Assembly: GCF_028640845.1 (NCBI RefSeq)
Contig: NC_080540.1
Location: forward strand, 164,319,252 to 164,383,251
Source of the DNA: Ahaetulla prasina
Lineage: Eukaryota; Chordata; Lepidosauria; Squamata; Colubridae
Direction: 5' to 3'
DNA: 64,000 nt
Shown here one piece after another: positions 1-9,962 of the stretch. The notes beneath the pieces were generated by a model. It had not been told where the DNA came from and searched no databases. It saw nothing but the letters and a program-made list of their open reading frames with translations. Made by a program: the position numbers and the translations under genes. Numbering within the stretch: position 1 is the first letter of the stretch; each line of letters opens with the position of its first letter.

Positions 1-502
1 CTCTGAGTGAAAGAGAATAGCGAAGAGTGGCTGGATAGCAGAAGATTGCCCCAGGGGCTCTGCTTTCTTATGCAGAGTCTCGGAGGGGTGCCTGCTTAAT
101 CCAGCCCTACTCCAGACTCGGCTCAATCCTGCTAATTAGGCAGGACAAGAGGAAGACGCCCACCTCTGCTCCATTGATTCCGTTTTGAATAACTAAAAGC
201 AGACGGGACAAATACAAGTGATCGATTACTGGGGAAGCAAGAAGAGAGCTGACTTCTACTTCTTTTTTAAAAAAGGGGAAAACTTTTTCTCACTTTAACT
301 TAGTGAAGGAAGAAATGGCGTCTGAGAGGAAGTGGATTGGAGGCTGATTGTGAGAGAAAGGAAGTTCGTCTTTGTGGATTTTGGCTGAATAGAAGCTCTC
401 CATAGAAGGCAAGGTGAAAGTTTTTATTTTACAACTTTAATTTGAGACTTTTTGAGACGTTGAGATTTTACAATTCTAATTAGAGACTTTACTTAAATTA
501 AA

Positions 503-1575
503 ATGGCTTCTAAGCCACCAAAAGCTCCCATGACGAGAAGGGGGTCTGAAACTAACTTAGAAGATATGTTAAAGGAACAGAACAGAGTTTCTGAAGAGCG
601 ATTTAAAGAAATTAGGATTAATATTCATGGTGTGAAGGATCAACTTAGGGAAGAAATTAAAGAGACTAATAAAAAAATTAGAGAAGATTTATTGATGGTT
701 TTTCAAGGTTTGGCAAAAAATTTGGAAGTAATGGAGGATAAAGTGGAAGTAATTAGTCAAGCAAATCAGTATTTGGATAATAAAGTTGGAGAGCTCCAAA
801 ATAAAGTGGATAAAAATGAGGACCATGTGGTGGTATTGCAATATAGAGCGTTGGAGAAGGCTTTGAGAATTAGGGGTCTTCAAGACTGGAAGGAAGAAGA
901 TCTTTAAAAAGTTATATCAGAAGCCTTAGCTGAAATGTTAGGAATGGACTCTCGAGAACTTGATTTTCAAATTGATATGGCATATAGGGTTAATTCTTGG
1001 GTAGCGAGGCAGAAAAAGCTCCCAAGAGACATTGTAATTTATTTTTTGACTTCTACAATAAGAAATCAGATTTTGCAAGCTACATACCAAAAGAAATTGC
1101 AAATAGCAGAACAGGAGGTATTGGTTTTGAAAGAGATCCCTGCTAAAATGTTAAAGGATAGAAGGGATTTTAGGTTTTTTACACAAGAGCTTAAGAAGCA
1201 TCAGATTCAATATAGATGGGAGGTTCCAATTGGCTTAACAGTATTTTTTCAAGGCAGGAGATATCGAATTGATCTGAGTTGAAAGCAAAAGATTTTCTTT
1301 TTAATGTATTGAAAGTGGATGTAGAAACAGTGGATAAAAGTCTTCAAGAGAAACAGAGTGGGAAAGCTGAAACTGCACCTGTGATGTCAGTACCTCAAGA
1401 ACAACCTCAAGAACAAAGAGTGACAAGGGGAGCTATTAGGCGTAAGGAGATAGAGGAACGACTTCAAAGACAGGAACGGGATTCCACTACTGAAGCTATG
1501 GGAGGAGCCAAGCCGAAGAGTGAGAGTCTTCAGCTAATTGCTCAGAAGCTTCAAGAGGCCAGTGATGGCAAATAA
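503..1575 (+). pseudogene. L1 ORF1 (RNA-binding protein), broken
   Basis: ORF1p is the coiled-coil RNA chaperone that packages L1 RNA in the cytoplasm. The reading starts at ATG 503. Residues from about 20 to 110 are rich in Glu, Lys and Leu with heptad-like spacing, as expected for the coiled coil. A stop (TAA, 905-907) interrupts the frame, which then continues in the same frame from about 935 to the TGA at 1280-1282. The C-terminal part continues in another frame to 1575, so there is also a frameshift near 1270-1285. The RRM-like middle region falls at about 860-1260. ORF1 ends 11 nt inside the start of ORF2. Confidence 0.85.
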
Positions 1576-4500
1576 ATTTTTGACATGGAATGTTAATGGT
1601 TTAAATTCAGCACAGAAAAGAAGAAAAATATTCCATTATTTGAAACAATTTAAAAATGATGTGATATGTTTGCAAGAGACACATATAAAATTATCAGATC
1701 AGAAATATTTGATTAATTCGAAATTAGGTAAACATTTTGTTTCTTCTGCTCCGAATAAGAAAAATGGTATAGTTATATATTTGAAGAAAAATATATCAGC
1801 TAAATTAATTGAAACGGACATTCAAGGAAGATATATTGCTATTGAATTGATTTTAGAAGGAAAAAAGACACTTGTGATTGGCATATATGCACCTAATCAA
1901 CAACAAGAAAAATTTTATAAACTGTTACATGAAAAATTGACTCTTTGGGACTATAAAACATTTATTATATTAGGGGATTGGAATGGTGTAATGGATATTA
2001 GAAAAGATAAAAGAACTCTTTCTAAGAAAATTCCTATGCATGCAAAACTGCCTAAATCTTTTTTTGATTTGATGGAAGATTTTGAGTTGAAAGATATATG
2101 GAGAAGGCAGAATTTTGATGATAGAGATTATACTTATTTTTCGGATAGGCATCAATCTTTTTCACGTATTGATTTAATATTAATTACCAATGACTTGCTT
2201 TCTAGGGTTAGGAAAACAAAGATATTTCCAAGGTGTTTAACTGATCATAGTCCAGTATGGATGGAGTTGCACTATGAAGGTGGAAGAAGATCATGGAGAA
2301 TAAATGAAAATTTGTTTAGATATGAGGATAATGTAAATCAATGTAAAAAACAAATGAAAGAATTTTTTGATTATAATTTGGGTAAGGGAACTTCGATAGA
2401 AATGGTGTGGGACGCTAGCAAGGCCTTTATGAGAGGAAAATTGATATATATTAATAGTAGACAGAGGAGAAAATTACAAAAACAGCTTAGGGATTTAGAA
2501 GAGGAAATTCAGAGGAAACAACAATTATTGGTATATAATCCACATGATTTAAAAACTACTGAGGCGATAAAGATATTACAGAGTCAATTTAATATGTTAA
2601 TGGCAGATCAGGTGGCAACCAATATACAATATGCTAAACATAATACTTTTTGTAATGCCAATAAATCAGGGAGGTGGTTGGCTTATATGTTAAGGAAAAG
2701 ACAGAAAGCATGTACTATTGAAAGAATTGAATACAAGGGTAAAGTGCGGTTTCAACAGGATAAAATTAAAAAAGCTTTCTTGGAATATTATACAAATTTA
2801 TATGCCAGAGATACAATATTGAATATGGATATTGATAAATATTTGAAAGAATATAAGGTTAAAGGTTTAACTAATGAACAAAGGGAAGAGTTGAATCGGC
2901 CTATAACTTCTGAGGAAATTATTTGGGTAATAAAGCAATTAAAAATAGGGAAATCCCCGGGCATAAATGGACTTACAGCAATATATTATAAAAAGTTACA
3001 GGATGAGATAGTTGGTCCACTTATGGAGTTATTTAATCAGATACTGATGGGAGGAGGAGTGCCACCATCATGGAGGACTACTTTTATTTCATTGATACCA
3101 AAAGAGGATCAGGATTGTACTAAGCCTGGGAATTATAGACCGATTTCACTCTTGAATAATGATTATAAGATTTTTGCGAAAATAATGGCAAATAGGTTAA
3201 TGGAAATTGTACAACAAAGGATTCACACTGACCAGTCTGGTTTTATAAAAGGGAGACAAATGAGGAATAACGTTAGGCAGATAGTGAATTTATTGGAATA
3301 TTTGGAAAAGAAAAATCAGATTCCGGCAGCGTTTATATTCTTGGATGCAGAGAAAGCTTTTGAACGTTTGCATTGGGAATTTTTATTTAAATTAACAAAC
3401 AAAATGCAATTTGGAAATGGTTTTATACGAATACTTAGGGCAATTTATGGAGAGCAAACAGCTCAGATAATAATTAATGGTAGTTTGACAGATAGTTTTA
3501 AAATTGCGAAAGGAACAAGGGCAGGGGTGTCCTTTATCACCTTTATTGTTTATTTTGTCTTTGGAACCTTTATTGGATAAGATAAGAGAGTTAAGGGAGA
3601 TAGAGGGTATTAGAATTAGAAGACATGAATACAAAGTCAGAGCATTTGCAGATGATCTGGTTGTTATATTGACTCAGCCTATAAATTCGAGTGTATATTT
3701 GTTGGAAGTAATTAATCAATATGGAAGGGTCTCAGGGTTTAAAGTGAATCAAAATAAAACAAAAGTGTTAACCAAAAATATGATTAAGAACCAGAAAGAA
3801 AAACTAGAGGAAATAACAGGATTTGAAATTGTAAAAAAGGTTAAATATTTAGGAGTCTTTCTTACTTCATCAAATGTAAAATTGTATAAGAATAATTATG
3901 ATGTGTTATGGAAAAAAATTCAGAAGAAAATGAATACTTGGAAAAAATTACAATTATCTTTGTTGGGGAGAATAGCAGCTATAAAAATGAATGTTTTGCC
4001 TAAATTCTTGTTCTTGTTTCAGATGATACCAATAATTAAGAAAGATAAAAATTTGGAAGAATGGCAGATTGGAATTAATAAATTTATATGGGAAGGGAAA
4101 AAAGCGAGAGTCAAAATGAAAATAATGCAAGATACACGGGAAAAAGGAGGATTAAAAATGCCTAATTTAAAACTGTATTATGAAGCAGTTGTTCTTTCGG
4201 TAATAAGTGATTGGTTTAATTTGACGGAGGAAAGGATTTTGAATATAGAAGGTTATGTTTTATTATATGATTGGCATGCATATTTATTGTATGATAAGAA
4301 AGTAGATAAAGCTTTTAAGAATCATGTGTTGAGAATTTCTCTTCTGGAAAAAATATTATTATAAGTTAAATTATAAAATTCCTATATGGGCAAGTCCTCG
4401 GCACGCAGTAGAGAATATAAATATAGAACAGGAACAAGAAATGATTACTTATAAAGATCTTTTATACAATGAGAGGGGAAATTTACAACTAAAATCTTTG

Positions 4501-5310
4501 GATACATTAAAAGAAGAAGGGAGGAATTATACTTGGTTTCAATATGGACAGTTAAAGGCTAGATGGAAAGAAGATCAGAAAATTGGTATTATTCAAAATG
4601 AAGAAAATTTGGTTAAACAAATTAGAAATCAAACCCAGGGGCATATAAAGAGATTGTATACTGTGTTGATAGAAATAGATTCTGAAAGAGATTTAATAAA
4701 GGACTATATGATAAAATGGGCACAGAATATTCAAGAACCAATAATGTTGGAAACATGGGAAAAAATTTGGGTTAGAAATGTTAAATTTACACAAGCGCAG
4801 AATTTAAGGGAAAATTTTTATAAGATGTTTTATAGATGGCATTTAGATCCTAAGAAATTATCATGTATGTATCCAGATATGCAAGCGAAATGTTGGAGAT
4901 GTAATTGTGATGATGCTACATATTTTCATGTATGGTGGACTTGTAAGAAAATTAAGTCTTTCTGGATAAGAATCTGGTGGATTATGCAGAACGTTCTGAA
5001 GAAGAAGCTAAAGTTCCTACCGCAATTTTTTCTTTTGGGAATAACAACGGACTGTACAGTGATTGAGACTAAGTTGATTTTGAACTTAATAACAGCAGCA
5101 AGACTGTTGATTGGACAATATTGGAAGAAAAAAGAATTACCCACAATAGAAGAATGGATATTGAAAGTTTCCAATTTGGCTGAGATGGCTAAAATCTCAG
5201 CCTTCTTGAAAGACAGTACTCAAGAAAGATATTTAAATGAATGGAAGAATTGGATTGACTATATTCAAAATAGATATCAGATTAAGAAATTTCGGATTGC
5301 CTTTGAATGA
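1565..5310 (+). pseudogene. L1 ORF2 (endonuclease / reverse transcriptase), broken
   Basis: ORF2p nicks target DNA and reverse-transcribes L1 RNA. I chose ATG 1565 because the protein then opens MANKFLTWNVNGLN, the usual start of the APE endonuclease; the longer open frame upstream is not needed. The endonuclease spans about 1565-2290 (LQETH, GDWNG and TDHSPVW motifs). Reverse-transcriptase blocks follow: NYRPISLLN near 3130, QSGFIKGRQ near 3233 and FLDAEKAFE near 3340. A frameshift near 3515-3530 splits the conserved QGCPLSPLLF block; FADD, the catalytic box, is in the new frame near 3646. A stop at 4362-4364 and a further frame change precede the C-terminal Cys/His-rich segment (CWRC ... 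HVWWTCKK) near 4890-4950. The frame ends at 5310. Confidence 0.9.
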
Positions 5311-5541
5311 AGGATGTTGTTTTTGATTTTAATGGAAGTCAGGTTGTGTGAGAGAGAAGGATTATAATTGTGTTAGATTTTAAAAATTTAATGTATGACT
5401 GTTTGTTTAATGAACTATATCTTGTGTTTGCTCCGGGAAGTCCGGGGGGGGAGGGGGGTTTTGGAGGGAGGAGGGGAGGGGGGGGAAAAATTTAATTGTT
5501 GTTGTAAAACTTTTTCAATTAAAAAAAGAAAAAAAAAGAAA

Positions 5542-5786
5542 CCAGAACTGTTCTTATTGAGTATCTTAAAAGGAAATATAAGTAAAAAGAACCAGTACAA
5601 TACTTCACATCGTAACAATAGCAACCAGAATTACATTTGCCCAGAACTGGAAACAGAAAGACAATCAAATGCAATGATAATAAAAAAAAGGTGCTCAATT
5701 ACGCTGAAATTGATAAATCAACCATGGAGTTAAAAGACAGAGACGAAAGAGTATTATAAGATCTGGAGCATGTGGTATAAATGGCT
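5542..5786. other. Unassigned A-rich sequence between L1 and CR1
   Basis: This is non-coding sequence between the L1 tail and the next LINE end. I see no gene, RNA or recognised repeat in it. Confidence 0.4.
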
Positions 5787-6290
5787 AGAATAGAATAGAA
5801 TAGAATAGAATTTTATTGGCCAAGTGTGATTGGACACACAAGGAATTTGCCTTGGTGTATATGCTCTCAGTGTACATAAAAGAAAAGATACGTTCATCAA
5901 GGTACAACATTTACAACACAATTGATGATCAATATATCAATATAAATCATAAGGATTGCCAGCAACAAGTTATAGTCATACAGTCATAAGTGGAAAGAGA
6001 TTGGTGATGGGAACTATGAAACGATTAATAGTAGTGCAGATTCAGTAAATAGTCTTGACAGTGTTGAGGGAATTATTTGTTTAGCAGAGTGATGGCCTTC
6101 GGGAAAAAACTGTTCTTGTGTCTAGTTGTTCTGGTGTGCAGTGCTCTATAGCGTCGTTTTGAGGGTAGGAGTTGAAACAGTTTATGTCCAGGATGCGAGG
6201 GATCTGCAAATATTTTCACAGCCCTCTTCTTGATTCGTGCAGTATACAGGTCCTCAATGGAAGGCAAGTTGGTAGCAATGGCTAGAAGCT
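5787..6290 (-). mobile_element. CR1/L3-type LINE 3' end with (AATAG)n tail
   Basis: Read on the minus strand, a C-terminal ORF2 fragment (about 6267-6073, including LLPSKRRYRALHTR and [12 protein letters not shown]) is followed by a 3' UTR ending in GGCCAATAAAATTCTATTC. The tail is an (AATAG)n microsatellite (plus-strand 5789-5810). The link between this tail and the pentanucleotide microsatellite is known from snake CR1 LINEs. Further copies are at 24806, 28620, 46552 and 52884. Confidence 0.82.
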
Positions 6291-6650
6291 AGAAGTAAAA
6301 TTAATGTATAGAATATATATAGAAATCATGTTAAAGTGAAAAGCGGATAAATATATGAATATGATAAAAGATGTCAAAGGTTAAAGTTATTATGTAAATA
6401 TATATAAGTATATTTAATATATAAATCATTTATAAAACGTATACTAAAGGAAAACAATTATACAACATAGGAAAAGGTTTTATGTATTTAGATGTATAAA
6501 TACAGAAATTAAATAAATGTATAATACAAAAGGCCGTAAATGGAAAATATGTAATTAGAAGTGATACCAAATTGATAATTGAATGCTGTAAAAGTGGAAA
6601 TGTGATTTTAAAACTAAAATGGTTGAATAAAGATTATTTTTAAAGAAACC
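6291..6650. other. AT-rich intergenic sequence, nothing recognised
   Basis: Low-complexity AT-rich sequence with many short ata/taa runs. No open frame, RNA or known repeat is recognisable. Confidence 0.4.
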
Positions 6651-6770
6651 AAAAAAGACGTTGAGACTTTGGAAAAAATGCAAAGAAGAGCAACTAAGAT
6701 GATTAAGGGCCTGAAGACAAAAACATATGAAGAACAGTTGCAGGAATTAGGTATGGCCAGTCTAGAGCAG
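6651..6770 (+). mobile_element. CR1 LINE fragment (ORF2 C-terminal part)
   Basis: The plus frame reads EKMQRRATKMIKGLK ... YEEQLQELGMASLE, the familiar CR1 segment shortly before the ORF2 C-terminus. It stops abruptly where the hAT-like element begins at about 6774; the expected continuation is not seen beyond that element. Confidence 0.7.
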
Positions 6771-6773
6771 TGG

Positions 6774-7536
6774 TCACCAACGGGTGGTCCGTGGACCACT
6801 GGTGGACCACAAGAAAATTTTGGTGGTCCACAGAGAAATTGTTGCATTTCTCTCAAGGAGCCCAGCCAAGGTTTCCTGTGCCACTCACCCTTCAGCACTT
6901 TGACTCCCAGAGGCAGGATGGGGTCCTTTAGGCCGTTAGCTTGGTCGCCTGTTAGCAGAGAGAAGCAGTCGGAATCAATCCTGGCTTTCCTGTCCGTTGC
7001 AGACGCTATATCAGCCCCCAGCAAACTCTTGTCTCTCAGGGAATGCTGGCTGAAGCGGCACAGGAAACTTTGGCCAGGCTCCTCGAGAGACGAGAGTTTG
7101 CAGGGGGCCGATCTAGTGTCTGCAACGGACAGCAAAGCCAGGGTTTACTCTGGCTGCTTCTCTCTGCTGTAGTGCTTCCTGGGCACGGTTTATCATTCCG
7201 AGCCCTAAGCACTCCAAGCCCCAAGCGCCCCCTCATCAGTCCCCCGCAGCAGCTCCCCTCCAGCCGGCAGGTCAAGCCCAGCGCTGGCTTTTGTATGCCA
7301 AGCCAAGCCCTTCATCTACTTCAAGCCATCCCCCATCAGAGGGACCTCACAAAGCCATCGCCTCCCCTTCCATCCTTCTGTCCCCAACCAACCTTTTGGA
7401 TGAGGTGGAAATACTGGATTTTCAGAGGTTGGGTGGCTACGGCCAGGAAGAAAAGGAAGAAGAGCCGCAGCAGTTTCAGGAGGAATTTTTGCCCTGGCTG
7501 CTAGACCTTCATGGTTGAAAGCTCTCCTTTTGCGAA
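6774..7536. mobile_element. hAT-like non-autonomous DNA transposon
   Basis: The left end is CAGTGGTCACCAACGGGTGG and the right end is GCGAACCACTG, so the termini are short inverted repeats of the CAGTGGT/ACCACTG hAT type. No matching 8-bp target duplication is visible. The interior holds a long hairpin: about 6977-7040 is the near-perfect reverse complement of about 7085-7142. The open frames here on both strands are by-products of GC-rich sequence and not genes. Confidence 0.55.
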
Positions 7537-7852
7537 CCACTGAAGGAATCCTACTGCCTCTATCAATGCCTTCCCTTTGCACCAGGAACAAAAAATTAAA
7601 AGCAGCCATCAAGCCTCCCTGATCTGGTCAATTTTAATCTTTTGCCAACAACATGTTTCAAAACTCAAATGTTTTGGGGGGGAAAAAGGAGGGATTGTAG
7701 GAAGTCCTCTTCTCCTTTCCTCTCTGATTTTTCACCCAACATCTTGAAACATGTGATTACCTTTTCTACTCAGGAACGCAAGCCATGTGCTCCTGTTCAG
7801 GAACTCAAGCTATGTGATTCCTGTCCATTAAACCATCTTTCCAAGCAGTCTC
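7537..7852. other. Intergenic sequence, nothing recognised
   Basis: Non-coding sequence between a DNA transposon and a LINE. A 99-residue open frame here has no recognisable domain and I do not call it. Confidence 0.35.
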
Positions 7853-7871
7853 CATGGACATTTCTTCCAAC

Positions 7872-8659
7872 CATTTGGCGACCGTCTCCAGGAGAGCTTT
7901 TTACCAGGTTCGCCTGGTTCGCCAGTTGCGCCCCTTTCTAGACCGGGATTCCTTATGCACAGTCACTCATGCCCTCGTCACTTCTCGCCTGGACTACTGC
8001 AATGCTCTCTACATGGGGCTCCCCTTGAGGAGCACCCAGAGGCTCCAGTTGGTCCAGAATGCAGCTCGCGGGTGATAGAGGGAGCCACTCGTGGCTCTCA
8101 TATAACAACTATCCTGCGCAGGCTGCACTGGCTGCCTGTGGTCTTCCGGGTGCACTTCAAGGTGCTGGTTACCACCTTTAAAGCGCTCCATGGCTTAGGA
8201 CCGGGATATCTTCGGGACCGCCTTCTGTTACCACATGCCTCCCACCGACCGGTGCACTCCCATAGAGAGGGTCTCCTCAGGGTGCCGTCAGCCAAACAGT
8301 GTCAGCTGGCGACCCCCAGGGGGAGAGCCTTCTCTGTGGGGGCACCTACCCTCTGGAACGAGCTTCCCCCAGGACTTCGACAACTTCCTCACCTCCGGAC
8401 CTTTCGCCGCGAGCTGAAGACGTATTTATTCTTCCGAGCAGGACTGGCATAAAATGGGTTTTTTAATTGGATTTTAAATGGGGTTTTATATTATATTATG
8501 TATTTAATATTTTAATTTATAGGCCATATCGAATAAGTTTTTTAAATAGTGATTTTATTGTAGTGTATTGTACTATATTTTATCTGGCTGTTCACCGCCC
8601 TGAGTCCTTCGGGAGAAGGGCGGTATAAAAATTAAAATATTATTATTATTATTAATCCA
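7872..8659 (+). mobile_element. CR1/L2-clade LINE, 5'-truncated, with 19-bp TSD
   Basis: This encodes the C-terminal part of ORF2, partly frameshifted (FYQVRLVRQLRPFLDRD, SRLDYCNALYMGLP, LHWLPVVFRVHFKVL, GAPTLWNELPPGLRQLP). The 3' UTR contains the stem CCGCCCTGAGTCCTTCGGG/AGAAGGGCGG, and the tail is (ATT)n. The direct repeat CATGGACATTTCTTCCAAC flanks it at 7853-7871 and 8660-8678, fixing both borders. A longer copy is at 46050-47263. Confidence 0.88.
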
Positions 8660-8700
8660 CATGGACATTTCTTCCAACAGATGTATTAGATACAATAGAT

Positions 8701-8799
8701 CAGAGGTCTCCAATCTTGGCAACTTTAACCTTTGCTGGCTGGGGAATTCTGGAAGTTGAAGTCCACCAGGCTTAAAGTTGCCAAGGTTGGAGACCCCTG
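8701..8799. mobile_element. hAT MITE (CAGGGGTCTCCAACCTTGG family)
   Basis: A 99-bp palindromic element with CAGAGGTCTCCAATCTTGG and CCAAGGTTGGAGACCCCTG ends. The 8-bp target duplication CAATAGAT is exact at 8693-8700 and 8800-8807. Confidence 0.88.
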
Positions 8800-8899
8800 C
8801 AATAGATTGCAGCATGAGACAAGGGTAAAGCCATCTGCTCATCATGCCATGTTTCTCATCCAAGGAGAAACAAGTTGCTCCTGCAGTACAATATTTTAT

Positions 8900-8958
8900 A
8901 AACTGCTGACCTTTCCATCGACAAGCTCAGCATCTTAAGCCACTGAGCCACCCCATCA
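8900..8958 (-). mobile_element. tRNA-derived SINE fragment (GGCTCAGTGGC family)
   Basis: Minus-strand head fragment of the SINE seen in full at 21330 and 29446. It contains GTGGCTCAGTGGCTTAAGAT and GCTGAGCTTGTCGATGG. Confidence 0.6.
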
Positions 8959-8987
8959 GGGTTCAGATTTCGCACGGTCCTCTGTAG

Positions 8988-9099
8988 CAGGGGTCTCCAA
9001 CCTTGGCTACTTTAAGACTTGTGGACTTCAGTTTCCAGAATTCCCTGGACAGCCATGCTGGTCCACAAGTCTTAAAGTGGCCAAGGTTGGAGACCCCTG
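8988..9099. mobile_element. hAT MITE (CAGGGGTCTCCAACCTTGG family)
   Basis: A 112-bp palindrome with perfectly matched ends and an exact 8-bp target duplication CTCTGTAG at 8980-8987 and 9100-9107, the hAT signature. Confidence 0.92.
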
Positions 9100-9164
9100 C
9101 TCTGTAGAACCCAATTATTATTGGTGGTGAGTGAGGCAGAGGGAGGGATTTTACACCCGAGTGC

Positions 9165-9207
9165 TCTTTCTTTTTCTTTTTCTTTCTTTCTTTATTTTAT
9201 TTTATTT
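9165..9207. repeat. (TTTCT)n / (TTTTA)n simple repeat
   Basis: A pyrimidine-rich run followed by TTTTA repeats, upstream of the PYD-DD gene. Confidence 0.7.
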
Positions 9208-9339
9208 TGTCACAACAGTATATATAAGCATAAGCATGAAGTAACTATATAATATATAAGCATATATACAAGTATGTAATAACTATATAAATTGGATATA
9301 ATGAAAGGAAACAGTAGGACAGGAACGGTAGGCACGTTT

Positions 9340-9664
9340 GTGCTCTTATGCACGCCCCTTATAGACCTCTTTTCCTTTTTTTTTAAGACCCAGGAAATCT
9401 TGGCTCCTCTTCCATCCTTTAGTTCCACAAATCGAACATGAATCTCCTCCAATAAGGGGTGTGGGGGGGGGAGAAATATCTGAAAGCGAAAGGGAAATGA
9501 ACCATCTTCCCGCGCGCGCCCTTTTGTTCTGCAGGGCTCCTTTCCTTGCCGCGCTGCAAAATCAGGCCCGATAACAAAGAGGGAGTGGCATTTCGATCCT
9601 CCTCCCCCCAACCCTTCGCTAAGCGCCCCACTAGCCCCCGCACCCCAGGAACTGAAAAGCGACC
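9340..9664 (+). promoter_or_regulatory. Probable promoter / 5' UTR of the PYD-DD gene
   Basis: GC content and CpG frequency rise from about 9400 towards the start codon (for example CCCGCGCGCGCCC near 9510), unlike the AT-rich flanks. No clear TATA box is seen. The start site is unknown; this is inferred from composition and position only. Confidence 0.4.
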
Positions 9665-9962
9665 ATGGACGAGAGAGAGAGATTGCTCGGAATCCTTGAG
9701 GAGCTGCCAGACAAAGAGCTGAAGGCGTTTGCTTTTTTATTGCCCGACGCCATCCCGCGCGGGAAACGCAACGCCGACTCGCGGGTGGATCTAGCGAAAG
9801 TGCTCCTGCAATACTACCCCGAAAATGCCTTAGATGTCCTCGCCGAGGTGTTAAACAAAATCCCGAGGAAAGATCTCGTCTTGCAACTTCAGGGCGAACC
9901 GAGACGGGGGGGTTCTCGCTATCCTAGGACCGAAGAAGAAAGGGAAAAGGCGGCAGCGGCGG
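9665..9962 (+). CDS. PYD-DD gene, exon 1 (pyrin-like domain)
   Basis: Encodes residues 1-99 plus one base of codon 100. The donor G|GTAAGC is at 9963. Without splicing the frame stops after three more codons, so splicing is needed to reach the death domain. Confidence 0.82.

Larger units (their letters stand above)
1..5541 (+). mobile_element. Near full-length L1 LINE, inactivated
   Basis: The order is 5' UTR-like sequence (about 1-502), ORF1 (503-1575, broken), ORF2 (1565-5310, broken), a G-rich 3' UTR (about 5443-5488) and a poly(A)-like tail ending near 5541. The 5' end lies at or beyond the window edge, so a target duplication cannot be tested. The sense strand is strongly A-rich, as in L1. 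ORF1 carries one in-frame stop and one frameshift; ORF2 carries two frame changes. This few lesions suggests a fairly recent insertion that can no longer move itself. A second, 5'-truncated copy of the same family lies at 34775-35606. Confidence 0.93.

Noticed and set aside
7955..8452. 165-residue coding gene
   Set aside because: It is the ORF2 C-terminus of a CR1/L2-clade LINE with its own 19-bp target duplication.
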